The notes under the pieces are model-generated. The model saw only the letters and a program-made list of their open reading frames with translations. It had not been told where the DNA came from and did no database searches. Positions 7,572 to 15,323 of a stretch of DNA of 21,774 bases are shown piece by piece (position 1 is the stretch's first letter; each line of letters opens with the position of its first letter). The translations under genes were made by a program, and so were the position numbers. The DNA is from JAHFOW01 sp964370795 (GTDB lineage Bacteria > Planctomycetota > Brocadiia > Brocadiales > Brocadiaceae): contig CAYJME010000034.1 in NCBI GenBank assembly GCA_964370795.1, forward strand, positions 1-21,774, given 5' to 3'.

Positions 7572-8609
7572 TTAGCGTGTCTCATCCTTCCTGCATCTTG
7601 CTTCAATTTCATATTTCTCTTCATTCTCCGTGCTGCTGTGGTTTACTCTCCTTAACCACTTTCCCAAATTCACCTCGCATTTCCAGAATTGACATTTGTT
7701 ACATAAAGGAATGCTATCGTACCGACCTTCCAGATGTGCCATCCTTATCTTTTGCAGTGCATTCCCTTGCCATATTGTTGCAAGAAAGTCTTTATTAATG
7801 TTGCCGATGACACCTTTCCCTTGATAATCTACGCAGCATGTAGTAACTCTTCCATCCCAAAGAATTACAGGGTTATACCACAAAAAAGCACAAGGATATC
7901 TTTTTGTTTTCTGAGCCGCTTTAATTTGATCTGGCTGATCAGTATTACTCAAACTCCCATCCCACGTATGGTATTCACCGATCTCAACAAAATTAGCAAT
8001 GCCTTTCCATTTATTAATAAATGGCTTGATTTCATTTTGTGTATCAGGTGTATGAATAATCTTTACAATAACCAGCGGTGTTTTTGAATGAAGTATTTTT
8101 TTAAGTTCAATAAGTCTTTTAACGTTTTCCTCGACAAGCTCAAGCTTTTGACTGTTTTTGATTTTCTTGTAAGTTTCTTTTGAAAAAGCGTCAATACTTA
8201 TATGAATCGTATCCAAACCAGACTTTATTAATTCACAAGATTTTGTCTCTGTCAGCAAAATACCATTTGTATAAAAATTAATCTTGTGTGCCGCCTTCAT
8301 ATCTTTTGCATATTTGACCATTTTTGGCAATTCTGGATGTAATAACGGTTCTCCATCTTTATTGATCGTAATTATAAGTCTCTTGCCATAAAGGATGCTT
8401 TCATCAATAATTTTCTGGAAAAGGTTAACATCCATATAACCAAACGGTCTATTAAGTTCTCTGGGACACATCGAGCAACTTAGATTACAGTAATTAGTAG
8501 GTTCAATATTAAAACGTATAGGAAAAACAAAAGAAGTTTTCTTTTGTAATGCCAATTTACGAATAAATTTAATTTTTTTGAGCTGTTCAATAAACTTTAA
8601 ATTAAACAT
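7572..8609 (-). CDS. Radical SAM/SPASM domain protein
   Basis: This 345-residue protein has the radical SAM cluster motif CNLSCSMC (Cys41, Cys45, Cys48), which binds the [4Fe-4S] cluster that cleaves S-adenosylmethionine. KDGEPLLHPEL at 84-94 is the GEP-type SAM-binding motif. The C-terminal third carries a SPASM-type cysteine set at Cys240, Cys258-Cys259, Cys303, Cys306 and Cys311, which would hold one or two auxiliary clusters. Related proteins in polysaccharide and lipid loci have mostly unproven roles, and some modify sugars or lipids. The last 20 residues are charged and low in complexity. It is the final intact gene of the leftward EPS cluster, 51 bases after the GT4 gene. Family is sure; substrate unknown. 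Confidence 0.85.
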   Translation of the reverse strand: MFNLKFIEQLKKIKFIRKLALQKKTSFVFPIRFNIEPTNYCNLSCSMCPRELNRPFGYMDVNLFQKIIDESILYGKRLIITINKDGEPLLHPELPKMVKYAKDMKAAHKINFYTNGILLTETKSCELIKSGLDTIHISIDAFSKETYKKIKNSQKLELVEENVKRLIELKKILHSKTPLVIVKIIHTPDTQNEIKPFINKWKGIANFVEIGEYHTWDGSLSNTDQPDQIKAAQKTKRYPCAFLWYNPVILWDGRVTTCCVDYQGKGVIGNINKDFLATIWQGNALQKIRMAHLEGRYDSIPLCNKCQFWKCEVNLGKWLRRVNHSSTENEEKYEIEARCRKDETR

Positions 8610-8660
8610 CTAAAATGTCCGGCCTTTTTTCCTTGTAAAAGCTCACTTCGTTAATAAATC

Positions 8661-9821
8661 TTACTTACAGTTTTCGAATACCCGTAGTGTTTCTTTTGCA
8701 GTTTCTTCCCAACTAAAACAACCAGCCCTTTTCAGTGAAAGCTGTTGTAATTTTTGTATTAAACTGTTGTTTGTTAAGGTACTTTGTATTTTTTCGGCAA
8801 TATCTTGTGGATCAGAGGGATCAAAATAAATTGCAGCATCCTGGCAAATTTCTTTCATTGGCGCTATATTTGAGGCTAAAACAGGGGCTCCGCAAGCCAT
8901 TGCCTCTACTAAAGTCATCCCAAAAGATTCACACGTTGATGGATAGACAAACAACTTACAAAGTACGTAAAAACATGGCAATTCTTCGTAAGGAACATGG
9001 CCTAAAAATATAATACGGCCTTCCATACCATAACTTTTAACAATGGCTTTAAGCGACTCTGTATATTTGTCATCAAAACTCTGTCCAACAAGCACGAGTT
9101 TTAAATCAGGTTTAATTTGATCTCTAATCAATAAAAAGGCGTGAATCAACTCGGAAAAGTTTTTGTATCTGTATATATTTGAGACATAAAGAATAAATGC
9201 ATCTAAGCTGTACTCCCGTTTAATTTCCTCCAAAAGACTATGGTCCAAATTAGGTTTGAATAGTTCACTTTTACCATGGTATACGAGCGCAGTCTTTTCA
9301 TCTTTCAAATCATAATAAAGACTTAACTCCTTTCTTGCTGTGTCTGTAATAAATATAACTTTTTTTGCTTTTCTTACAGAAAGTGTAGTTAACAACCTTA
9401 AAGTGTTAAATTTAAGTCGGTAATAAACATTTTGTCTTTTTATCATCCCTTTATCAAAAGGCGCAACCGTTTGTATCATGATTACTGTGGGAAAGGGATA
9501 AAATATTAGACCAATATTTGCTGGAGAGTATAGAATACATGCCTTATTTTTCTTTAATACATACCCAAGATACAATTGTTCCCAGAAAATACGAAGAATC
9601 GGAGAAAAACTTGGAAATCGAAAAGAGATAACTCGAAAGTTTTTATAATTCGCATCAAGTACTTCTTCGCCTTTTTTTGTAGTAATAATAAGGTACTCAT
9701 TTTTTTTATCTATTTCTGCCAGATGCTTAAATAATTGATTTAAATAAGTAACGCCTCCTCCTGCTACAACAGATAAAGCATTTACTGCAATGCGCATTTT
9801 TAGATAATCCATTAAAATCAA
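8661..9821 (-). CDS. Glycosyltransferase family 4 (GT-B fold)
   Basis: This 386-residue retaining glycosyltransferase probably adds a sugar to a lipid-linked repeat unit in the cytoplasm. The N-terminal domain shows the acceptor-side glycine loop VVAGGGVTYLNQLF (18-31). The C-terminal nucleotide-sugar domain has ILYVSNIYRYKNFSELIHAF (210-229) and the Ex7E motif in CESFGMTLVEAMACG (Glu298, Glu306). It ends with FSWEETAKETLRVFENC. A start at Met9 (position 9797), giving MRIAVNALS, fits the family better than the longer frame and may be the true start; neither has a clear ribosome-binding site. Residue numbers here refer to the longer frame. A hairpin repeat region separates it from the GT2 gene upstream. 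Confidence 0.88.
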   Translation of the reverse strand: MILMDYLKMRIAVNALSVVAGGGVTYLNQLFKHLAEIDKKNEYLIITTKKGEEVLDANYKNFRVISFRFPSFSPILRIFWEQLYLGYVLKKNKACILYSPANIGLIFYPFPTVIMIQTVAPFDKGMIKRQNVYYRLKFNTLRLLTTLSVRKAKKVIFITDTARKELSLYYDLKDEKTALVYHGKSELFKPNLDHSLLEEIKREYSLDAFILYVSNIYRYKNFSELIHAFLLIRDQIKPDLKLVLVGQSFDDKYTESLKAIVKSYGMEGRIIFLGHVPYEELPCFYVLCKLFVYPSTCESFGMTLVEAMACGAPVLASNIAPMKEICQDAAIYFDPSDPQDIAEKIQSTLTNNSLIQKLQQLSLKRAGCFSWEETAKETLRVFENCK

Positions 9822-9828
9822 GTTGGTA

Positions 9829-9849
9829 GGTCAACCGTCCCGGTTGACC
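9829..9849. repeat. Perfect hairpin, 9-bp stem (REP-like)
   Basis: The sequence GGTCAACCG-TCC-CGGTTGACC is a perfect 9-bp inverted repeat with a 3-base loop, just upstream of the GT4 start. It is one of two hairpins of the same size within 72 bases. Flanks are not poly-T, so it looks more like a repetitive extragenic palindrome than a standard terminator. Confidence 0.7.
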
Positions 9850-9879
9850 AAATCAAAAGCAACAAACGGATACAGGACA

Positions 9880-9900
9880 GGACAAGCGAGACGCTTGTCC
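9880..9900. repeat. Perfect hairpin, 9-bp stem (REP-like), second copy type
   Basis: GGACAAGCG-AGA-CGCTTGTCC is a perfect 9-bp inverted repeat with a 3-base loop. It has the same geometry as the hairpin at 9829-9849 but a different stem sequence, and both abut a GTAGG/CCTAC-like end (GGTAGGTC and GTCCTACC). The pair may be the two ends of one small mobile palindromic element lying in the spacer between the GT2 and GT4 genes. Confidence 0.7.
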
Positions 9901-9977
9901 TACCGACACATCCTCAAAACCCGATTAATTAAAATATTTGTAATAATGTCTTAGCGTAATTCTTGTTTTCACTTGTT

Positions 9978-10769
9978 CTATCGGTATGTACGTTTCTGCC
10001 ATAGATAACGTCTGAAGGTTGATAGAGTTTTTTCGCCAAAAATTTTCAAAATGACCTTTCTGAAATAATGTCTGATAAATCTGTTTGTGTATATCGTGGT
10101 TTCATGAATGATCGATGAAAGTTTGTAAGAACGGCGAATTTTACAGTCATCAAAAGTAAATGTTGAACCACCTTTACCGCCCGCCCGCATACGGACAAGT
10201 ATATCGTTAAGGATAATCCATGGAATGTTAGCCTCGAGACATCGCAGTACAAAATCATAGTCAGCGCCGATCCGATAACGGGTATTAAAAAGTCCGACGT
10301 GGTTGTACACGTTGTATCGGACGAACGTAGCCGGGTGCTGTACCGTAAGTCCCTTGTGCAAATAAAGCAAACTCGATCTCAAAACTACTTTAGCGCCATT
10401 GGGGGAATCTTCCCAGACTTCTATCGACCCCGAAACTACACCAACATCTGGATTACGTGAGAATGTAGAGGTAATCCGTTCAAGTGTGCCTGGCAGCCAG
10501 GTATCATCGCTATTGAGGATGGCAATAATATCTCCGGTTGCTCGTTTAATGCCCTTGTTCATGGCGTCATATATGCCATTATCTGGCGCTGACTGCCAGC
10601 CTGACATAGCCATTGGATATTTTCCAACGATGACTTTGGTATCGTCTGTTGAGCCACCGTCTTGTACAATAATTTGAAGATCAGGCCAATTCTGACCAAT
10701 AATGCTTTCAAGAGTATCTTTAATGGTCTTTGCGCTGTTAAACGTGGGAATAATTACACTAATTTTCAC
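9978..10769 (-). CDS. Glycosyltransferase family 2 (WcaA-like, GT-A fold)
   Basis: This 263-residue inverting glycosyltransferase shows the family 2 start MKISVIIPTFNSAKTIKDTL, then IIVQDGGSTDDT at 33-44 and the DxD-type metal and nucleotide site ILNSDDTWLPGTLE (84-97). The C-terminal half has RIGADYDFVLRCLEANIPW, the usual acceptor-side base region. It has no membrane segment, so it should act on the cytoplasmic face of the inner membrane in the EPS pathway. It lies downstream of a decayed stretch with two gene remnants. The sugar donor cannot be told from sequence. Confidence 0.88.
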   Translation of the reverse strand: MKISVIIPTFNSAKTIKDTLESIIGQNWPDLQIIVQDGGSTDDTKVIVGKYPMAMSGWQSAPDNGIYDAMNKGIKRATGDIIAILNSDDTWLPGTLERITSTFSRNPDVGVVSGSIEVWEDSPNGAKVVLRSSLLYLHKGLTVQHPATFVRYNVYNHVGLFNTRYRIGADYDFVLRCLEANIPWIILNDILVRMRAGGKGGSTFTFDDCKIRRSYKLSSIIHETTIYTNRFIRHYFRKVILKIFGEKTLSTFRRYLWQKRTYR

Positions 10770-10781
10770 AATTTCTTTGGA

Positions 10782-11019
10782 CTAATTCCATGCCTGTTTT
10801 GAATAAAAATATAATAATAAAAATGCATCATGAACTTGTAAAGGAGTTAGTTGCGGGAACTCTTTTATCATATCCTCCACTAATTATCAACCTTATACCA
10901 TTTGATAATAGCCATATAGGTATCCTTGTACCTTCTATTACGCTTCTACCTAGTAATTGATCGAAGCAAAACGCAATACCTTTGTTATCCTTCTTTTGAA
11001 ATAACGCAAAATCCCCCAT
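10782..11019 (-). pseudogene. Frameshifted DUF433 (VapB-like antitoxin) remnant
   Basis: Two minus-strand frames together spell a DUF433 protein. The first gives DQLLGRSVIEGTRIPIWLLS and the second, from about 10882 leftward, gives VEDMIKEFPQLTPLQVHDAF, ending at a stop at 10782. In intact DUF433 proteins GTRIPVWLL is followed directly by a segment like SVEDLLREFPQLTPAQVHDAL, so a one- or two-base indel near 10880 has broken the gene. DUF433 proteins usually pair with a DUF5615 PIN-like toxin; none is seen here. The 5' end overlaps the 3' end of the neighbouring glycosyltransferase remnant in another frame, so the original start is unclear. Confidence 0.7.
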
Positions 11020-11428
11020 TTTTCTCTTTTTAGCCAGACATACGGAACCGCGATGCGGTTTGTTTTAAGTGAAGTAAGGCATTTACTCAAACTTTTGAGA
11101 TATTGATCATATAAACACAAGCCTTCTTTCCCGATTTTGCAACCAAAATACAGCCTGACTTTATGTGGACTAACAATCCTTAGTGTTTGGAAATGATAGA
11201 AGACGGGATTAATTCTTCCACCTCCCTTTTTCTCGAAGTACAATACATTCCAGGGTGCCAAAGTTTTTTCTAATTATTGAACAATATGTACTATGTCACC
11301 AAATAACGCAGGCCAGCTATCCAGGTATTTCTGATCGCCAAACCTTCCATCCTCCAATCGGGCAAAGCACCAATCCAGGCATTTACTCCATAATAATATA
11401 TCTATTTTTTCATGTGGTTTTAAATTCT
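10950..11428 (-). pseudogene. Decayed glycosyltransferase (C-terminal part, internal stop)
   Basis: A single minus-strand frame reads LLWSKCLDWCFARLEDGRFG then DQKYLDSWPALFGDIVHIVQ, meets a TAA stop at 11274-11276, and continues in the same frame as LAPWNVLYFEK, then PVFYHFQTLRI. This order (CxxWC, GRFGDQKYLD, LAPWN, FYHF) is that of a glycosyltransferase-like family found in polysaccharide loci. The N-terminal half is missing: the frame hits another stop just upstream at about 11430, and the remaining 80 bases up to the GT9 gene show no recognisable part of it. The 103-codon piece after the stop has its own ATG but is very unlikely to work alone. The gene looks inactivated by truncation plus a nonsense change. 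Confidence 0.75.
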
Positions 11429-11512
11429 TTTAATACTGAAAGATCCATAGCAAGTGTTAATATCCTCGAATAAATACTAAGACATCTGTTGACAATAGCG
11501 AAAGCTCAATTA

Positions 11513-12718
11513 TTATATCAACGGATATCTTTCGCGTTTTAATATCTTTATGGTTTCATCCCAAACAGCATTTACCGAAATTTCTGTTACGCAAGGCGCA
11601 GCGGTGCCTTTTTGGATAGGATAAATGCAATGCCAATTGCATCCAAAACAATCCATTTTATGAATAACTGCCACGGGTAGTATCTTTTTTGTTTCCTTTT
11701 CCAAACGATATGGCATAAAACGTCCAAAATGTCCACCGCCTAAAATACACACTGCTGGCGTTGATACAGCAGCCGCCATATGTATGGCACTCGTATCGTT
11801 TCCAATTATTATACGTGCACCACGGATAATTGCAGCCAACTCTTGCAGAGAAGTCAGTCCAACCCAGTTCTGCAGTGGAATATCTACATCCTGTGCCAAC
11901 CTACTGCCCAGCAATTCTTCTCCATGTCCACCGCATACAAGCCCAACCAATCCAGTACTCTGATAAATTCGCACTGCTAACTCCTTAAAGTGGGACAAAG
12001 GCCATTGCCTAATCTCCGTACTTGTACCAGGAAACAATATATAATAATCCTTAATATTAATGCCAACTGGTATAGTACAGGATGGTAGAAACTCGGGGAC
12101 GCCTGCCCTGGAATTTGCCAAGCCAAGCCCACGCATGAATTCTGCATTACGCTCTAATTCCATGAGCGGTTCTTTGGTTGCTGGTATAAGCCGGTTATAC
12201 CAACGGTCGCTAATACGTTTTTGCCATGGATTTATATTTGAATAATCACCCAGAGAACCGATTCTTTCTTTTGCACCGCAGATTCTGACAATAGCATCAC
12301 CAAGTAGAAATTCTCGCGAAAATGTAGGTTGAATAATTGTATCAAAACCCGTCTTACGTATTCTCTTTAGTATTTTTAAGCGATAAATAAGATTTTTTAA
12401 AAATTTATTTCTATCAAGTGACCATACTTCACCAAAATAAGGTAATTTTTCAGCAAGAGAAGCCCACGCTTGATTTCCCAAAAGGGTTATTTCATACACA
12501 TCTTGAGGAAACAGATTTCTCAGTTTTTTTGCAGTATCAAGCCAGAGAATAAAATCTCCAATTGAATCGAACTTAACAAATAGAACTTTCTTTTTTAATC
12601 TTTTGCTTTTCTGGCCGGTGAAAAAAAAACATATACTGTCAAACAAAATTAAAAGTATACAACGAAATAGCCCCAAATTATTTTTAAAAATTTGTATTAA
12701 TCTTTTGTTACTTCGCAA
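11513..12718 (-). CDS. Glycosyltransferase family 9 (heptosyltransferase-like)
   Basis: This 401-residue GT-B enzyme is related to LPS heptosyltransferases. The N-terminal motif LFVKFDSIGDFILWLDTAKK (46-65) matches the family 9 start. The donor domain has LFPGTSTEIRQWPLSHFKEL (228-247), LVGLVCGGHGEE (257-268), the diagnostic GNDTSAIHMAAAVSTPAVCI (306-325) and the C-terminal CFGCNWHC cluster (357-364) seen in many members. A hydrophobic stretch at 15-34 precedes the catalytic domain and may attach it to the membrane. It starts inside the end of the split methyltransferase (11-base overlap), so the two are translationally coupled. In an EPS cluster it may transfer heptose or another sugar. Confidence 0.88.
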   Translation of the reverse strand: MRSNKRLIQIFKNNLGLFRCILLILFDSICFFFTGQKSKRLKKKVLFVKFDSIGDFILWLDTAKKLRNLFPQDVYEITLLGNQAWASLAEKLPYFGEVWSLDRNKFLKNLIYRLKILKRIRKTGFDTIIQPTFSREFLLGDAIVRICGAKERIGSLGDYSNINPWQKRISDRWYNRLIPATKEPLMELERNAEFMRGLGLANSRAGVPEFLPSCTIPVGINIKDYYILFPGTSTEIRQWPLSHFKELAVRIYQSTGLVGLVCGGHGEELLGSRLAQDVDIPLQNWVGLTSLQELAAIIRGARIIIGNDTSAIHMAAAVSTPAVCILGGGHFGRFMPYRLEKETKKILPVAVIHKMDCFGCNWHCIYPIQKGTAAPCVTEISVNAVWDETIKILKRERYPLI

Positions 12719-13426
12719 GTGCCTTTAACTCATAAGTAAAAATTTGTGGACTCGGACGATGAAAAGAACTACTTGTAACTCTATTCCAGAAATTGCTATT
12801 TGCCTTATAGGCAAATAGCAGAAACCTTTTTAACCATTTAACAATTGGCCCAGAAGCTTCCAAACCATCGGGGTCAAGAAATTCGATACTCTCGAATCCA
12901 GCAGACTTCAAGACAAAACAAAGACTCCCAGCGGTAAAGATCGTATTATGGGTAAAATCTTCATACGCCCAGTAGCACCCAATATTTGATTGTGCATTGG
13001 GAACCATTACCACAAGCGAGGCCTCAGGTTTCAGAAGGTATTGCTTTATCGACTGCAAAGTTCTGATGATCGTGGATTTTTCCAAATGTTCAAGAACATG
13101 ACTCATAATAATAAAATCATACCTTTTTTTGCCTTAAGGCAAAAATCTTCCAGATTCGAAATCTCAAACACATCAAGATGATGCAATTTGCAAAAATTTA
13201 TTGCCTCTTTTGATATATCTACACCTTCCACATGAGTAAAGCCGTGCTTTTCTAAAGCCGAAATGAGTTGTCCTACACCACAACCAATATCCAATATAGA
13301 GGATGATTTATCTCTAGGCAGCATTTTATGCAGATATTCAGGTATATTATAATTGCGATAGAAATTATTATCAATGCCCCTACTAAAAAAGCATGACTCA
13401 AATACTTTATTTTTGTCTTCTACCAT
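12708..13426 (-). pseudogene. Class I SAM methyltransferase split by a frameshift in an A7 run
   Basis: Two adjacent frames form one methyltransferase. The first (13426 to 13103) has the SAM-binding SILDIGCGVGQLISALEKHG and VEGVDISKEAINFCK; the second (13106 to 12708) has MSHVLEHLEKSTIIRTLQSI and the C-terminal half. The break is at seven A residues on the coding strand (13124-13130). With one more A the frame would run KKRYDFIIMSHVLEHL, exactly as in Methyltransf_11/23 proteins, where this strand follows the second SAM motif. The gene overlaps the preceding methyltransferase by 7 bases and the GT9 gene by 11. It could be a true pseudogene, a phase-variable gene, one read through by slippage, or a homopolymer sequencing error. 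The acceptor is unknown. Confidence 0.8.
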
Positions 13427-14196
13427 TTTCTACCCCTGATCAACTCGAAATCGCTAAATATTCTATTTTTCATATTTCTTGAAACTATCACGTGCGATAT
13501 ATATTTCGAAAACTTTATTAATAAGGTAAAATACTTTTGATTGATATATTTATCGGTTAACAAATGTATTGAACCTTGAGATAATAATCGCAACTCGAAT
13601 TTCTTGGCAATATATTCCAAACATTTTTTTGTATAGAAACATATATGCTGACCATGGTCGAGTCCATAATACCACCACTCATCTGGCTTTGGATTTGATG
13701 GAGGTATTAGTTCTGTTGTGAAAAGAAGATTCCTTGTTATTTTTGTCATTTTTTCAATCTCAAACATGGGTTCAACAAAATGCTCCATACACTCAAAAGC
13801 TGTTATCAATTCAATATCTTTTATACTTTCAGTATATTCAAAGCCTCTGGCAAAAAGATTTCTTGAATACAAATCATGCCAGTAAAAGTCAAATCCAATA
13901 TCCCGCATTAGTCTTGTTAATATTCCATAACCACCAGCAAAATCAAGAAATATTGCATTTCTATCGAAAAGAAAGTAAATTATTGTCGCAGTTTGGTTTG
14001 AAAGGGAAATATTTCTTGTTATTATGCCTGTGTCTGATATATTAATAGAATTTTGGTAAGCTTCCTCGATCCAATAAGGATCTTCAGTTTGTATAAAACC
14101 ACAGTGAGCACATCTAAAATATTTGATATCATATTTTTTCAAGATTTTGGCTCTTGCGAATTCACGAGATAGTGACTCACATATTTTGCATTTCAT
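13420..14196 (-). CDS. SAM-dependent methyltransferase with N-terminal zinc ribbon
   Basis: This 258-residue protein begins with a zinc-ribbon-like Cys set: Cys3 and Cys6 in MKCKICES, then Cys29 and Cys32 in FRCAHCGF. It continues with a Methyltransf_23-type Rossmann domain: IFLDFAGGYGILTRLMRDIG, a form of the glycine-rich SAM loop in which DxGxGxG reads DFAGGYG, followed by ITAFECMEHFVEP and YYGLDHGQHICFYTKKCLEY. Such proteins methylate sugars or related intermediates in polysaccharide and antibiotic sugar pathways. The start codon overlaps the end of the GT4 gene upstream (4 bases), and its end overlaps the split methyltransferase, so it is inside the operon. Substrate unknown. Confidence 0.85.
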   Translation of the reverse strand: MKCKICESLSREFARAKILKKYDIKYFRCAHCGFIQTEDPYWIEEAYQNSINISDTGIITRNISLSNQTATIIYFLFDRNAIFLDFAGGYGILTRLMRDIGFDFYWHDLYSRNLFARGFEYTESIKDIELITAFECMEHFVEPMFEIEKMTKITRNLLFTTELIPPSNPKPDEWWYYGLDHGQHICFYTKKCLEYIAKKFELRLLSQGSIHLLTDKYINQKYFTLLIKFSKYISHVIVSRNMKNRIFSDFELIRGRKW

Positions 14197-15323
14197 TTTG
14201 ATAACATCTCTCTCATTGCAATCCGGACAGATTCTGAATAATTATTTTTGCTGTATCTTGTTTGTACTGTTTTCATCGTCTTTATAGACTCGTGTATAAC
14301 CCAGTTAATTGGCATTTGAGAAAATGTATTTATTGTTTCAGCAATACACTCAATACTGCAATCGTTCAAATGATAAACTTCATCATCATTAAAACCACAT
14401 TCTTTACTTACTATTGGTATCAGTCCGGCAGACATAGCAGTTAGAACGCTGCCAGCAATCCCCTCAGAGCAAGATGGCATTACAGTATAACTACACAATT
14501 TAAGAATTTTCCTAAACCTTTCACTTTGGATATCGACGAATCCGATAGAGAAAATATTATTAGTTTGAAACAATTCCTTTTTATAAAGCTTGCAAAAATC
14601 TTTTTCTTTTAAAGGACAACAGACATAAAGATTTAAATGCTTCTTTTTTGAAAAGACATCCAGTAATAAATCAAGCCCTTTATGCACGTTCCCACCACTG
14701 GCAAAAAACAAAAAACTTCGCGCTGATTTTTGGGAAAAATCATCATTCTTTAAAAAGTCGTATCCGATGTTTTTTATAAAAAATATTTTCTTTAAATTAA
14801 ATTCATCATATGTTTTTAGATTATATGAATTACCTATAAAAAATATCGCGTCAAATGATTCTAACTCTTTTTTGTCAAATGGCGGGGCATATCGCCTTTG
14901 CTTAAGATAAACGCCTCTTCTTTTGAATAATGCATTGAGTCGTTCCATTTCGGCTTTATTTGAAAACGATGGATTTGAACCCGTTATATACGCTATTTTT
15001 ACACAGGAGTCTGACATAAAATTTTTGTACACATTATTTAGTCCTGGATGCACATCTATTATTAAATCATATTTCTTGGTTAACCTTGCCTTTTTATCAT
15101 CAAAATTAATTACGTCAACGTTAAATCCAAATTCACCAATGATTTTTGCTAACTCTTTTACCTGCCACTGGTTTTGGTGGTAATTTTCAAAAACATCTGT
15201 TTGAAAAGGTATAACTATGTAGCACAAAAGACAATTTTTGTTGAAGTTTGTACTATTTACATTCTCAATGAGACCCCATCCAAATAATTTAATATAGATT
15301 TTCTTTATAATTTTGTCTAACAT
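14193..15323 (-). CDS. Glycosyltransferase family 4-like protein (GT-B)
   Basis: This 376-residue protein is recognisable from its C-terminal half: FLFFASGGNVHKGLDLLLDV (204-223), IFSIGFVDIQSERFRKIL and MPSCSEGIAGSVLTAMSAG (282-300). In GT4 enzymes this last motif carries two glutamates seven residues apart; here Glu287 is present but the second position is Thr295. The loss may alter donor binding or catalysis. The N-terminal acceptor domain is poorly conserved and strongly AT-rich in codon use. It overlaps the HlpA-like gene by 7 bases and the methyltransferase by 4. Family 4 is likely, but the divergence leaves other GT-B families possible. Confidence 0.78.
   Translation of the reverse strand: MLDKIIKKIYIKLFGWGLIENVNSTNFNKNCLLCYIVIPFQTDVFENYHQNQWQVKELAKIIGEFGFNVDVINFDDKKARLTKKYDLIIDVHPGLNNVYKNFMSDSCVKIAYITGSNPSFSNKAEMERLNALFKRRGVYLKQRRYAPPFDKKELESFDAIFFIGNSYNLKTYDEFNLKKIFFIKNIGYDFLKNDDFSQKSARSFLFFASGGNVHKGLDLLLDVFSKKKHLNLYVCCPLKEKDFCKLYKKELFQTNNIFSIGFVDIQSERFRKILKLCSYTVMPSCSEGIAGSVLTAMSAGLIPIVSKECGFNDDEVYHLNDCSIECIAETINTFSQMPINWVIHESIKTMKTVQTRYSKNNYSESVRIAMREMLSK

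Noticed and set aside
7734..8087. 117-codon plus-strand frame opposite the radical SAM gene
   Set aside because: The minus strand carries the conserved cluster and SPASM cysteines; the plus frame has no known pattern.
7271..11500. Insertion sequence or transposase responsible for the gene remnants
   Set aside because: No transposase-like frame, terminal inverted repeats or target duplications were seen; the remnants fit recombination and decay instead.
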